Assembly (NCBI GenBank): GCA_019428905.1
Contig: JAHYJN010000026.1
Location: forward strand, 1-38,325
Direction: 5' to 3'
DNA from: Candidatus Brevefilum sp.
GTDB lineage: Bacteria; Chloroflexota; Anaerolineae; Anaerolineales; Anaerolineaceae
Length of the DNA: 38,325 nt
The position numbers and the translations under genes are program-made. This document shows, piece by piece, positions 8,575 through 15,876 of this stretch. The first letter of the stretch is position 1. Each line of letters opens with the position of its first letter. Below the pieces are notes generated by a model. The model did no database searches. It was given only the letters and a program-made list of their open reading frames with translations, and was not told the origin of the DNA.

Positions 8575-8922
8575 GATTACTCCTTTTTATCTCTTTGGTA
8601 TAGAAATAATTGTTACTATTTTACCTGAAAATTTTGGGTTTTCAGAAAGCAATTTTAAATGAGAGTTTCGGTATAATCAGAACAGTATCGTTAAGATTTT
8701 TAGGGTTGAGAGGGATGCTGGCACGGATGTTGTAACATAGGTGGTTTACCCAGATATCGACCTACGCTGGTTGATCGTCCTGCTTTTCAACATCACAACT
8801 GACTGGTGACGGGAATTTAATGACAACGACCGAAATAATCAAACCTAATATCCGAAAATTCTTGCTAAAAGCAGTCACAGCCTATGTACGCAAGGGCGAT
8901 CAAAGCAGTCTGAAGCCGAGAA
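8575..8922. other. Divergent intergenic region with a possible small ORF
   Basis: Separates the cytochrome (minus) from the first LysM/M23 lipoprotein gene (plus). A TATAAT lies at 8672-8677 on the plus strand without a convincing -35. The only notable frame is the short one listed at 8820-8930. No repeat of the families seen elsewhere is present. Confidence 0.5.
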
Positions 8923-8930
8923 ATGAGTAG
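8820..8930 (+). CDS. Possible 36-residue leader or small protein
   Basis: A short frame, ATG at 8820 to TAG at 8928-8930, whose stop overlaps the start of the downstream lipoprotein gene (8923). The product is Lys/Arg-rich (MTTTEIIKPNIRKFLLKAV at its start) with no recognisable family. The ribosome site is weak (GGGAA). The overlap would allow translational coupling, but a frame of this length can occur by chance. Confidence 0.2.
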   Translation: MTTTEIIKPNIRKFLLKAVTAYVRKGDQSSLKPRNE

Positions 8931-10458
8931 CCCAATGATCACTAAGCGCATGCTACTTTTGATGTTCCTGGGCACACTTTTGTTGACCGGCTGTTATCAA
9001 CCCGGCCCAGGCGCTAAACCCTGGCAGGCTTCCTGGATAGAAGATGAAGAAGTATATGGGGCCTTTCCCGAGGTGAGTGAAACGGATCCACCCAGGGACC
9101 CGTTACTCCACATCACCGAACCCACCCCAACGCCCAATCCACCGATCGAACTTCCTACACCGAGGAGCGAAACGGTGACATATGTGGTTCAGCAGGGCGA
9201 TACCCTGCGCAGGATTGCCCAGATGTACCGGGTATCGATCGCCCAGATCGTTGCATTTAACGAGATTGGCAATCCTGACCTGATCGAAGTGGGAAAGGTG
9301 CTCTTGATACCGCCGCCAACTTTTGAGGCTGTCGCACCCGCTTTTAAGATTCTGCCCGATTCCGAATTAATCAACAGTCCCAGCAACGCGGGGTTTGATG
9401 TGGGTTCATTCGTCCGCGAACAAGGCGGCTACCTGGCCTCTTACCGCGAAGATGTGGACGGTATGACTTTAAGCGGTTCGGAAATTGTGACCCGCGTGGG
9501 GCTGGAATATTCGGTTAACCCTCGACTTTTGCTGTCGGTCTTGGAATTTCAGAGCCATTGGGTTACTTCAAGCGAGCCGCCTGAAGCATCGCTCATTTAC
9601 CCGATGCGTTATTACGATGCCTGGCGGAATGGTCTCTATAAGCAGCTGGGGTGGGCGGCCAACCTGCTCAATGAGGGTTATTACTTATGGAAGCTCGAGG
9701 CGATCAACACCTGGATGCTGTCAGATTCAAGCATCATCGAAGTGGATCCAACCATCAACCCCGGTACAGCGGGGGTGTTGAACCTAATGCGTTATTTCAC
9801 CACCCAATCCGACTGGGAATGGGCGGTATCTGAGGCGGGGATCTTTGCCACTTATTATCGATTTTTTGGCTACCCGTTTCATTTCGCCGTAGAACCCATC
9901 CTCCCGGATGACTTGACCCAGCCAGAACTGCAGCTCCCCTTTGAAGACGGCGCAGTGTGGTCTTATACGGGCGGGCCTCATGGCGGCTGGAATACGGGTT
10001 CAGCATGGGCTGCGCTGGATTTTGCGCCGCCTGGTGAGGCTTTAGGGTGTTTCCCCAGCGAGGCCTGGGTGATTGCTTCTGCACCGGGGGAGGTTGTCTA
10101 TTCTGACCATGGTGCGGTGATCCAGGACCTTGACGGCGACGGCGTCTGGCAGACCGGCTGGTCAATATTTTATATGCATATTGATTCCTGGGAACGGGTC
10201 GAGGTTGGTACTTACCTGGAGACCGGCGACCGGGTGGGGCATCCCTCTTGCGAAGGTGGTTTTTCCACCGGGACGCATTTGCACATTGCCCGGCGTTATA
10301 ATGGAGAATGGATCGCAGCGGATGGTGATCTACCCTTTGTGATGGATGGATGGGTTTCTTCAGGATACGGTGTTGAGTACAACGGTTTCCTGACCAAAGG
10401 AGAGATGGTTTTGGAGGCATGGAATGGGCGTGCGCCGCTCAACGCAATCCAGCGCTAG
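8923..10458 (+). CDS. Lipoprotein with LysM and divergent M23 peptidase domains (paralogue 1)
   Basis: A 511-residue exported lipoprotein. The signal peptide ends in LTGC (lipid-modified C24). A Pro/Thr linker and a LysM domain (about 86-131, YVVQQGDTLRRIAQMY) follow. The helical middle domain (about 145-330) contains NPRLLLSVLEFQSHW (199-213). The C-terminal M23/lysostaphin-like domain has metal ligand candidates H353 and D366 plus the HLH pair H452/H454. H to D spacing is 13 rather than the usual 4, and a DLDGDG loop (402-407) sits inside the domain. M23 enzymes cut peptide cross-bridges in peptidoglycan; LysM binds glycan. First of three tandem paralogues; its end overlaps the next gene. 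Other candidate starts (8935, 8950) exist; the lipobox is the same for all. Confidence 0.85.
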   Translation: MSSPMITKRMLLLMFLGTLLLTGCYQPGPGAKPWQASWIEDEEVYGAFPEVSETDPPRDPLLHITEPTPTPNPPIELPTPRSETVTYVVQQGDTLRRIAQMYRVSIAQIVAFNEIGNPDLIEVGKVLLIPPPTFEAVAPAFKILPDSELINSPSNAGFDVGSFVREQGGYLASYREDVDGMTLSGSEIVTRVGLEYSVNPRLLLSVLEFQSHWVTSSEPPEASLIYPMRYYDAWRNGLYKQLGWAANLLNEGYYLWKLEAINTWMLSDSSIIEVDPTINPGTAGVLNLMRYFTTQSDWEWAVSEAGIFATYYRFFGYPFHFAVEPILPDDLTQPELQLPFEDGAVWSYTGGPHGGWNTGSAWAALDFAPPGEALGCFPSEAWVIASAPGEVVYSDHGAVIQDLDGDGVWQTGWSIFYMHIDSWERVEVGTYLETGDRVGHPSCEGGFSTGTHLHIARRYNGEWIAADGDLPFVMDGWVSSGYGVEYNGFLTKGEMVLEAWNGRAPLNAIQR

Positions 10459-12079
10459 GAAACGCTATTATCGGCGTCGTTTCAAACGCCTGGTGGTTTT
10501 ACTGTCCACGGCGCTGATCTTGGCAGGCGTTGTGGGCGGCGGATTGGTCTACCCTGTCCTGGCGCCGGATTCGAGCCTGGCGATCAGCAGTAGGCCCTCG
10601 CCGACGCGCACCATCCCCGCAGAACCAGTTGTGGCGGTTGAGCCAGCCCTGCCCGCTGAGGTCCTTACCGTTGAAAGCCCTCCTAACGACCCAACCCCAA
10701 CCAGTAAGCCCCAACCGCTTCCCCAAGTCCCCTTACCAACCCAGGGTCAGATCATCCCGCCCAGCGAAGATCCCGACATCTTGTATTACACGGCTGCCGG
10801 GGACAGCTTGCCCGTGGTCAGCTTACGATTTGGCGTCAATATGGATGAGATCAAATCACCCATGCCGATCGAACGTAAAGGGTTGCTGCCGCCCGGGCAA
10901 TTGTTGATTATCCCAAATCGGCTGGGTGAGACCAGTTCACGCAGCAAGCTGTTACCTGACAGTGAGGTCACTTTCTCACCTTCAACCGTGGATTTTGATA
11001 TCTATGGTTTTGTTGAATCAGCCGGGGGGTACCTTTCAACCTATTCTCAATGGTTAGCCACGACCGGCATCACCTCTGGTGCGGATGTGATCGCCCGGGT
11101 TTCTAAGGAATATTCCGTCAACCCGCGGTTATTGCTAGCCTACCTGGAATATCAGTCTGGCTGGGTTTACGGCATGCCAGAAAGTCAATTTGCCCGGGAT
11201 TACCCGATGGGGTATGTCAACTTTGAACAGAGAGGTATGCTGTACCATCAGGCAGCCTGGTTTGCCAGCCGGGTGATGGACGGCTATTATGGGTGGAAAG
11301 AAGGCCGACGGCTGGTGGTCACCTTTGCTGAGGGCGGGGTTCTGCGCTTGGCGCCGGAACTCAACGCGGGTTCGGTGGGCTTGATGAACGCCTTCACGCA
11401 TCTGTATGGCTATGAAAATTGGGCGCAATTGCTGTATGGCGAGCAGAACTTTTTCGATTTTTATGATACGATGTTTGATAATCCGTGGATCAGGGCGCAA
11501 GCGGTTGAACCCTTAATCCCAGCGAATATCGTGCAACCCGAGATGATCTTGCCGTTTGAACCCAATACCACATGGGCCTTTACCGGTGGACCCCATGCAG
11601 CCTGGAGCGCCGCGGATGTGTGGGCTGCGCTTGATTTTGCGCCGCCCAGTTCTGAAGCCGGTTGTATCGAATCTTTTGCCTGGGTTGTGGCTTCTGTGCC
11701 GGGATTGGTGGTTCGTTCAGAACATGGTGTGGTCGTGATCGATATGGACGGTGATGGTTATGAACAAACCGGGTGGTCGCTGCTGTATTTACATATCGCG
11801 ACAAAAAACCGGGTGCCGGTTGGGACGTGGGTGGAGGTTGGCGACCGCATCGGGCATCCTTCTTGCGAGGGTGGACGGTCAACCGGGACGCATGTGCACA
11901 TTGCCCGCCGCTATAATGGCGAATGGGTGCCAGCTGATGGACCGCTGCCGTTTGTCCTCAGTGGATGGACAGCCAGGGCATCCAGCGAAGTTTATAAAGG
12001 TTGGCTGATCCGCGGCACAGACATCATTTATGCCAACACCTCAGCCAGCGCAATGACCCACATCAGGCGGGAGGAATGA
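10424..12079 (+). CDS. Membrane-anchored LysM / divergent M23 peptidase protein (paralogue 2)
   Basis: A 551-residue paralogue of the preceding gene, overlapping its last 35 bases. GGAGG at 10413-10417, 6 bases before the ATG, fixes the start, so the two are probably translated together. It has no lipobox: a very basic N-terminus (RKRYYRRRFKR) precedes a membrane helix (about 22-46), so it is anchored by a helix rather than by lipid. A Pro/Thr linker and a divergent LysM (about 120-166, YYTAAGDSLPVVSLRFGV) follow. The same helical middle region contains NPRLLLAYLEYQSGW. The M23-like domain has H391, D404 (again 13 apart), DMDGDG and HVH (H490/H492). Predicted to act on or bind the cell wall outside the membrane; enzymatic activity is inferred from ligands only. 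Confidence 0.85.
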   Translation: MGVRRSTQSSARKRYYRRRFKRLVVLLSTALILAGVVGGGLVYPVLAPDSSLAISSRPSPTRTIPAEPVVAVEPALPAEVLTVESPPNDPTPTSKPQPLPQVPLPTQGQIIPPSEDPDILYYTAAGDSLPVVSLRFGVNMDEIKSPMPIERKGLLPPGQLLIIPNRLGETSSRSKLLPDSEVTFSPSTVDFDIYGFVESAGGYLSTYSQWLATTGITSGADVIARVSKEYSVNPRLLLAYLEYQSGWVYGMPESQFARDYPMGYVNFEQRGMLYHQAAWFASRVMDGYYGWKEGRRLVVTFAEGGVLRLAPELNAGSVGLMNAFTHLYGYENWAQLLYGEQNFFDFYDTMFDNPWIRAQAVEPLIPANIVQPEMILPFEPNTTWAFTGGPHAAWSAADVWAALDFAPPSSEAGCIESFAWVVASVPGLVVRSEHGVVVIDMDGDGYEQTGWSLLYLHIATKNRVPVGTWVEVGDRIGHPSCEGGRSTGTHVHIARRYNGEWVPADGPLPFVLSGWTARASSEVYKGWLIRGTDIIYANTSASAMTHIRREE

Positions 12080-12252
12080 ACCGCACGACTGATATGATAC
12101 CAAGGCTGATATGAATGCTGACCATTGGTCTGAATGGCCTGTACTGGACAAATGGCTTCCCGCGGAGTATGCTTACAGCTCAATTATGATTAATTCACAA
12201 TCCGACCGAGTGTAATATTCAAATTTTTTACGGTGCGGATAAAAAATCCCTA

Positions 12253-13725
12253 ATGATAACGATACGAAAGACTTTGACCCTTCTGGCTTTGATCGCGCTG
12301 TTTTTGGCAGCCTGCTCGCCATCGATGAAGCCAACCATGATCCTGCCAACACCTGCTGAGAATGATGAAGAAGCAGAGGTGTTGAATATCACACCATTCC
12401 CAACCCGGCCAGCTTATGAACCAGGTGAGTTGGTGGAATACATCGCTCAAACTGGCGATACGTTGGATGTGTTGGCGGCGCGTTTTAATACGACGGTAGC
12501 GGAAATTCGGAAGGCTAACACCTTCATCCCGGAAGATGTGACTACCATGCCGCCAGGCATGCCAATGCAAATCCCCATCTATTACCATCCCCTGTGGGGA
12601 ACACCGTTCCAGATGATCCCGGATGGCGCCTTTGTCAACGGTCCGGATGCGGCAGCGTTCGATTCAGCCCAGTTTGTCGCACAAACCCAGGGTTGGTTGA
12701 AAGACTACAATAACTGGGCTTTCAGCGGACAGCGAACAGGGGCGGAGATGGTTGATAACATTGGTTTGAATTATTCGATCAGTCCCAAACTGTTGTTGGC
12801 CTTGCTGGAATATATGGGAGGTGCCTTTTCCCAACCCACACTCAGCCCAACAGGTGAAAGGAATCTGCTCCGGCAGGATCCATATAGAAATCCGATCTTG
12901 TATTTGCAGTTATCATCCGCTGCCGACCAGCTCAACGATGGGTATTATCACTGGCGCAGCGGTGATTTGCTGGAATTTGAGCTGGCGGATGGATCATTGG
13001 TGCGGCTGGATCCCTGGCAAAATGCGGCAACGGTCACATTGCAGCACTTATTTTCTAAAACAATGGGTGTGGCTGAATTCTATCGGGCGATTGGCCCGGA
13101 TGGCTTCAGTAAGACCTATGCCGAATTATTTGGCGATCCATGGCTAATTGAGCCGCACATTCCGGGTTCATTACGGCAGCCTGAGATGCTATTGCCTTTT
13201 GAGACGAATGAAGTTTGGGCTTATACCGGCGGCCCGCACACAGGCTGGGGGAGTTTAGCGCCCTGGTCAGCGTTGGACTTTGCGCCGCCAGCGGCAGTCT
13301 CTGGCTGCGCGCCTTCTTCGGTGCCAACCACTGCGGTCGCCGACGGTCTGGTCGTGCGGGATGGTCCCGGGATCTTGGTGCTGGACCTGGATGGCGATGG
13401 TGACGAGCGCACAGGGTGGACTGTGTTTTACCTGCACGTTGCTGCAGAGGGACGAGTTCCAGTGGGGACATATGTTAACGCAGGTGATCCGTTAGGTTTT
13501 CCCTCGTGTGAAGGCGGACGGTCAACCGGCACGCATATCCATATTGCGCGTAAGTACAACGGGGAGTGGATGGCAGCGGATGGGGTAATCCCGTTTGTGA
13601 TGTCGGGTTGGCGGCCGATGCGCGGCGATCTGCCGTACCAGGGGTACCTGGTGAAGGGTGATCTGCGGGTTCTGGCGAGTGAGACTCCTGGCAGCCTGAG
13701 TATGATCCCTGCCGAGGTGGAGTAG
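12253..13725 (+). CDS. Lipoprotein with LysM and divergent M23 peptidase domains (paralogue 3)
   Basis: A 490-residue third paralogue, 173 bases after the second. The lipoprotein signal ends in LAAC (C21). LysM spans about 57-104 (YIAQTGDTLDVLAARF). The middle domain has SPKLLLALLEYMGG, so the Gln-Ser of the other two copies is Met-Gly here. The M23-like domain keeps H329, D342 (13 apart), DLDGDGDERTGW and HIH (H428/H430). The shared string GGPH...W.ALDFAPP marks all three as one subfamily. No clear ribosome site precedes the ATG, which follows an AT-rich stretch, so the start is less certain than for the other two. Whether it forms an operon with the upstream pair is unclear. Confidence 0.85.
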   Translation: MITIRKTLTLLALIALFLAACSPSMKPTMILPTPAENDEEAEVLNITPFPTRPAYEPGELVEYIAQTGDTLDVLAARFNTTVAEIRKANTFIPEDVTTMPPGMPMQIPIYYHPLWGTPFQMIPDGAFVNGPDAAAFDSAQFVAQTQGWLKDYNNWAFSGQRTGAEMVDNIGLNYSISPKLLLALLEYMGGAFSQPTLSPTGERNLLRQDPYRNPILYLQLSSAADQLNDGYYHWRSGDLLEFELADGSLVRLDPWQNAATVTLQHLFSKTMGVAEFYRAIGPDGFSKTYAELFGDPWLIEPHIPGSLRQPEMLLPFETNEVWAYTGGPHTGWGSLAPWSALDFAPPAAVSGCAPSSVPTTAVADGLVVRDGPGILVLDLDGDGDERTGWTVFYLHVAAEGRVPVGTYVNAGDPLGFPSCEGGRSTGTHIHIARKYNGEWMAADGVIPFVMSGWRPMRGDLPYQGYLVKGDLRVLASETPGSLSMIPAEVE

Positions 13726-13899
13726 GGGATTTTGGGGTATTGGATTGACCTAACAATAAATTTGTGGGGATTATGCATCTTTAGTGAAGGGATGGCTATT
13801 CCCAAAAATTTTCTTATGTTAGTGTCCTGAAAACCAAGTTTTTACCTGTAATATTTGCGAAAAATTAAAAAAATGAGAAACTCAGGTATTACTCTGCAA

Positions 13900-13922
13900 G
13901 GGCGACGTCGAAGACGTCGCCC
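13900..13922. repeat. Family A palindrome (GGGCGACGTC-gaa-GACGTCGCCC)
   Basis: Perfect 10-bp arms with a 3-base loop, followed by CTAGG. Core differs from the other family A members while the GGGCG/CGCCCCTA-like ends are kept. Confidence 0.8.
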
Positions 13923-14063
13923 CTAGGATTCTATCAAATTTAGATATTTCCAACCCAATCTTATTTATAACAAAACGCATAAAAATCCCGGGGGTCTACC
14001 AGGGTAATCGCAAAGTGGGAGAGATGTCTGTAATATCGGATTTCGTGCGTCAATAGAACGACT

Positions 14064-14107
14064 GCTCCCTTCTCTCTCGCAGGGAGAAGGGTCGGGGATG
14101 AGGGGGT
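14064..14107. repeat. Family B palindromic repeat
   Basis: GCTCCCTTCTCTCTCGCAGG followed by GAGAAGGGTCGGGGATGAGG, a half unit of the same family as 3379-3443. Confidence 0.7.
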
Positions 14108-14193
14108 TTACATAACTTACATTAAACCAAGCCTGGTGTTATTGACCGAATTAGACTTAACCAATGAAAGTCGGCCAATGATTACGAGTGATA

Positions 14194-14267
14194 GACCCCC
14201 TCACCTAACCTCTCCCCGCCGGGGAGAGGGATATTTTCCTTATCTTCGCAGGGAGAAGTGGGGGGTC
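14194..14267. repeat. Family B palindromic repeat
   Basis: Outer arms GACCCCC (14194-14200) and GGGGGTC (14261-14267) enclose CCTCTCCCC/GGGGAGAGG and a second arm GCAGGGAGAAG. Confidence 0.75.
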
Positions 14268-14463
14268 CACAGTGTGAAGATCGTTGATCCCGCGAAAATG
14301 TTTGACTTTGTGATTGCCCTGGGGGGTCTAGGGAAAATGATCAACATTCCAACTTATACGACATCTTTCGACGATGGCAGACCAAAGACCCCCGGGATTT
14401 GTAAGGGGGCATCATTCGCCATAACGACTCTGGGCTCGTATGGGGTGTTGATAGGGGGATCAT

Positions 14464-14520
14464 AAAAAAAAAAAGGCCCCCGGGATGAAACAACTTGTTA
14501 TCCTGGGGGCTTTTATTTTC
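14464..14520 (-). terminator. Strong rho-independent terminator of the LysM-M23 gene
   Basis: On the minus strand GCCCCCAGGAT pairs with ATCCCGGGGGC (one G:T) around a 13-base loop and is followed by eleven T. AAAA on the other side would allow weak function on the plus strand. Confidence 0.9.
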
Positions 14521-14529
14521 GGTTAGCGG

Positions 14530-15702
14530 CTAGTTCAAGAACTGCCAGGGGTTGACGGGGTAACCGTTCAGGCGCAGCTCAAAGTGCAGGTGGGGACCAG
14601 AAGACCTACCCGTGCTGCCCATCGACCCGATCAACTGGCCTTTTTGGACATTTGACCCGCAGGGGAGCATGGTGCCATCTAACAGGTGGGCGTAAAACGA
14701 CTGCCAGCCGCGGTCATGATCAACCACGATCAGGTTGCCGTAACCCCGATCTGACCAGCCGGAGTAGACGATCACACCCGAGTCGGAGGCATAGATCGGG
14801 AAACCCGACCGGCCGGCAAAATCGAGCCCGTTATGCACAGGCGGGTTGTATTCGTAACCTGACAGCCATCTTTCTGAGGTTGGATAAGTAAAGGTTCCGG
14901 TGCCGACATTGCCGTAGATGATCCCGCCGCATGCGCCCGGGCCAAGATAGGAGTTGCCCGAAGCAGGGTTATCCCGCGGGACAATCCAGGCGACGGTGGG
15001 TCGTTCACCGCCAGGGACGACCAGCATGGTCCCAGGTGGGATGTTGGGGTTAGCAAAGTCACCCACGACTTCCCGGTCGAGGTTATTGCCGGGATAATCG
15101 ACGATTACATCCGGGCTGACGCCGTAAAAAGAGGCAACGCCATTCAACCCTTCGCCTTCTGACCAGCGGTGGTAAAGGCCGTCCATAGGCAGGATAAACA
15201 GCTCCACGCCAATGCTCAACCCATCGGGGATGTCACCAATCACATAGCGGTTTGACCAGAGAACCGTCTCTGGTTTTAGGCCGAATTTTTCCGCGATCCC
15301 GAAGATGGTATCACCCGCCTCAACGGTGTACTTGGTGACCTCGTAGCGCACCTCCACCGGTGCGACCTGGGTGATATTGAGCTCAGCAGCGCGCATCAAA
15401 CCGACGGTTTGGCCGCCAGTCGTGAAAACCGGTGTCGCTACACCTTCCGGGAGGGCAACAGGTGTGGCTGTCGGTACCGCAGTTGGCTCTGGCGGTGCCA
15501 TGGTGGCATGCACGATCAATGATCCGACCCCCCACACAACCAGGACCATGACGATCAAGGTTACGGCATACATGGCCAGCTTGGGCAGGATCGGATGCTG
15601 GAGAAACCGGGATTTCGCACCCTCTGGTGATTCCATGATGGTGTCTTCTGGAGTTGGAGCGATTTCTTCGTTGTTTTCGAGAGGTTCTTGTTGTTTGTTC
15701 AT
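14530..15702 (-). CDS. Membrane-anchored LysM-M23 metallopeptidase (canonical)
   Basis: About 390 residues. A short acidic cytoplasmic N-terminus, one membrane helix (VTLIVMVLVVWGVG), a Pro/Thr linker, a LysM domain (YTVEAGDTIFGIAEKFGLK), a second LysM-like segment (LNGVASFYGVSPDVIV), then a typical M23 catalytic domain. The metal ligands are in the standard spacing: H290-N-G-L-D294 and H371-L-H373. It should therefore be an active peptidoglycan endopeptidase outside the membrane, unlike the divergent paralogues nearby. Start at 15702 is chosen because AAGAG lies upstream and the promoter at 15720-15747 would exclude longer versions from 15765. It has its own promoter and terminator, so it is monocistronic. 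Confidence 0.9.
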   Translation of the reverse strand: MNKQQEPLENNEEIAPTPEDTIMESPEGAKSRFLQHPILPKLAMYAVTLIVMVLVVWGVGSLIVHATMAPPEPTAVPTATPVALPEGVATPVFTTGGQTVGLMRAAELNITQVAPVEVRYEVTKYTVEAGDTIFGIAEKFGLKPETVLWSNRYVIGDIPDGLSIGVELFILPMDGLYHRWSEGEGLNGVASFYGVSPDVIVDYPGNNLDREVVGDFANPNIPPGTMLVVPGGERPTVAWIVPRDNPASGNSYLGPGACGGIIYGNVGTGTFTYPTSERWLSGYEYNPPVHNGLDFAGRSGFPIYASDSGVIVYSGWSDRGYGNLIVVDHDRGWQSFYAHLLDGTMLPCGSNVQKGQLIGSMGSTGRSSGPHLHFELRLNGYPVNPWQFLN

Positions 15703-15719
15703 AATTAAACTCTTAAGGC

Positions 15720-15747
15720 ATCTTATCATTAAAAAGCAGAATGTCAA
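15720..15747 (-). promoter_or_regulatory. Sigma-70-type promoter of the LysM-M23 gene
   Basis: On the minus strand -35 TTGACA (15747-15742) and -10 TAAGAT (15725-15720) are 16 bases apart, about 18 bases before the ATG at 15702, leaving a very short leader. Confidence 0.75.
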
Positions 15748-15876
15748 GTGCGGGAGGGGATTCAATTAATGTAAATTTAATTGATGACTTTCTTGACATT
15801 TACCTATGTGCAGCATCCAGGGGTGACCCATGTGCGCATAGGAAAAAACCTAAGCGCGGCTCAGATGGGCTTTCGG

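Larger units (their letters stand above)
13983..14400. repeat. 418-bp segment bounded by a perfect 15-bp inverted repeat
   Basis: AAATCCCGGGGGTCT at 13983-13997 is exactly inverted at 14386-14400. A second inner pair, CCAGGGTAATCGCAAAGT (13999-14016) and ACTTTGTGATTGCCCTGG (14305-14322), matches at 16 of 18 positions. Two family B palindromes lie inside. No transposase frame and no clear target duplication are visible. Confidence 0.65.
13726..14529. other. Repeat-packed intergenic region (about 800 bp) without a credible gene
   Basis: Holds a family A palindrome (13900-13922), two family B units (14064-14107, 14194-14267), the bounded 418-bp segment (13983-14400) and the terminator of the downstream minus-strand gene. 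The 110-codon frame at 14136-14465 runs through the repeats and has no protein character. Confidence 0.75.

Noticed and set aside
14136..14465. 109-codon frame on the plus strand in the repeat-rich gap
   Set aside because: It is composed of family B palindromes and the right end of the inverted-repeat segment; no ribosome site or domain.
13726..14529. CRISPR array or tandem repeat in the large gap
   Set aside because: The repeats are palindromic, of unequal length and not regularly spaced, with no spacer structure and no cas gene.
15788..15800. TTGACA on the plus strand near 15792 as a promoter
   Set aside because: No -10 at the right distance and no plus-strand gene follows; the real promoter here is on the minus strand at 15720-15747.
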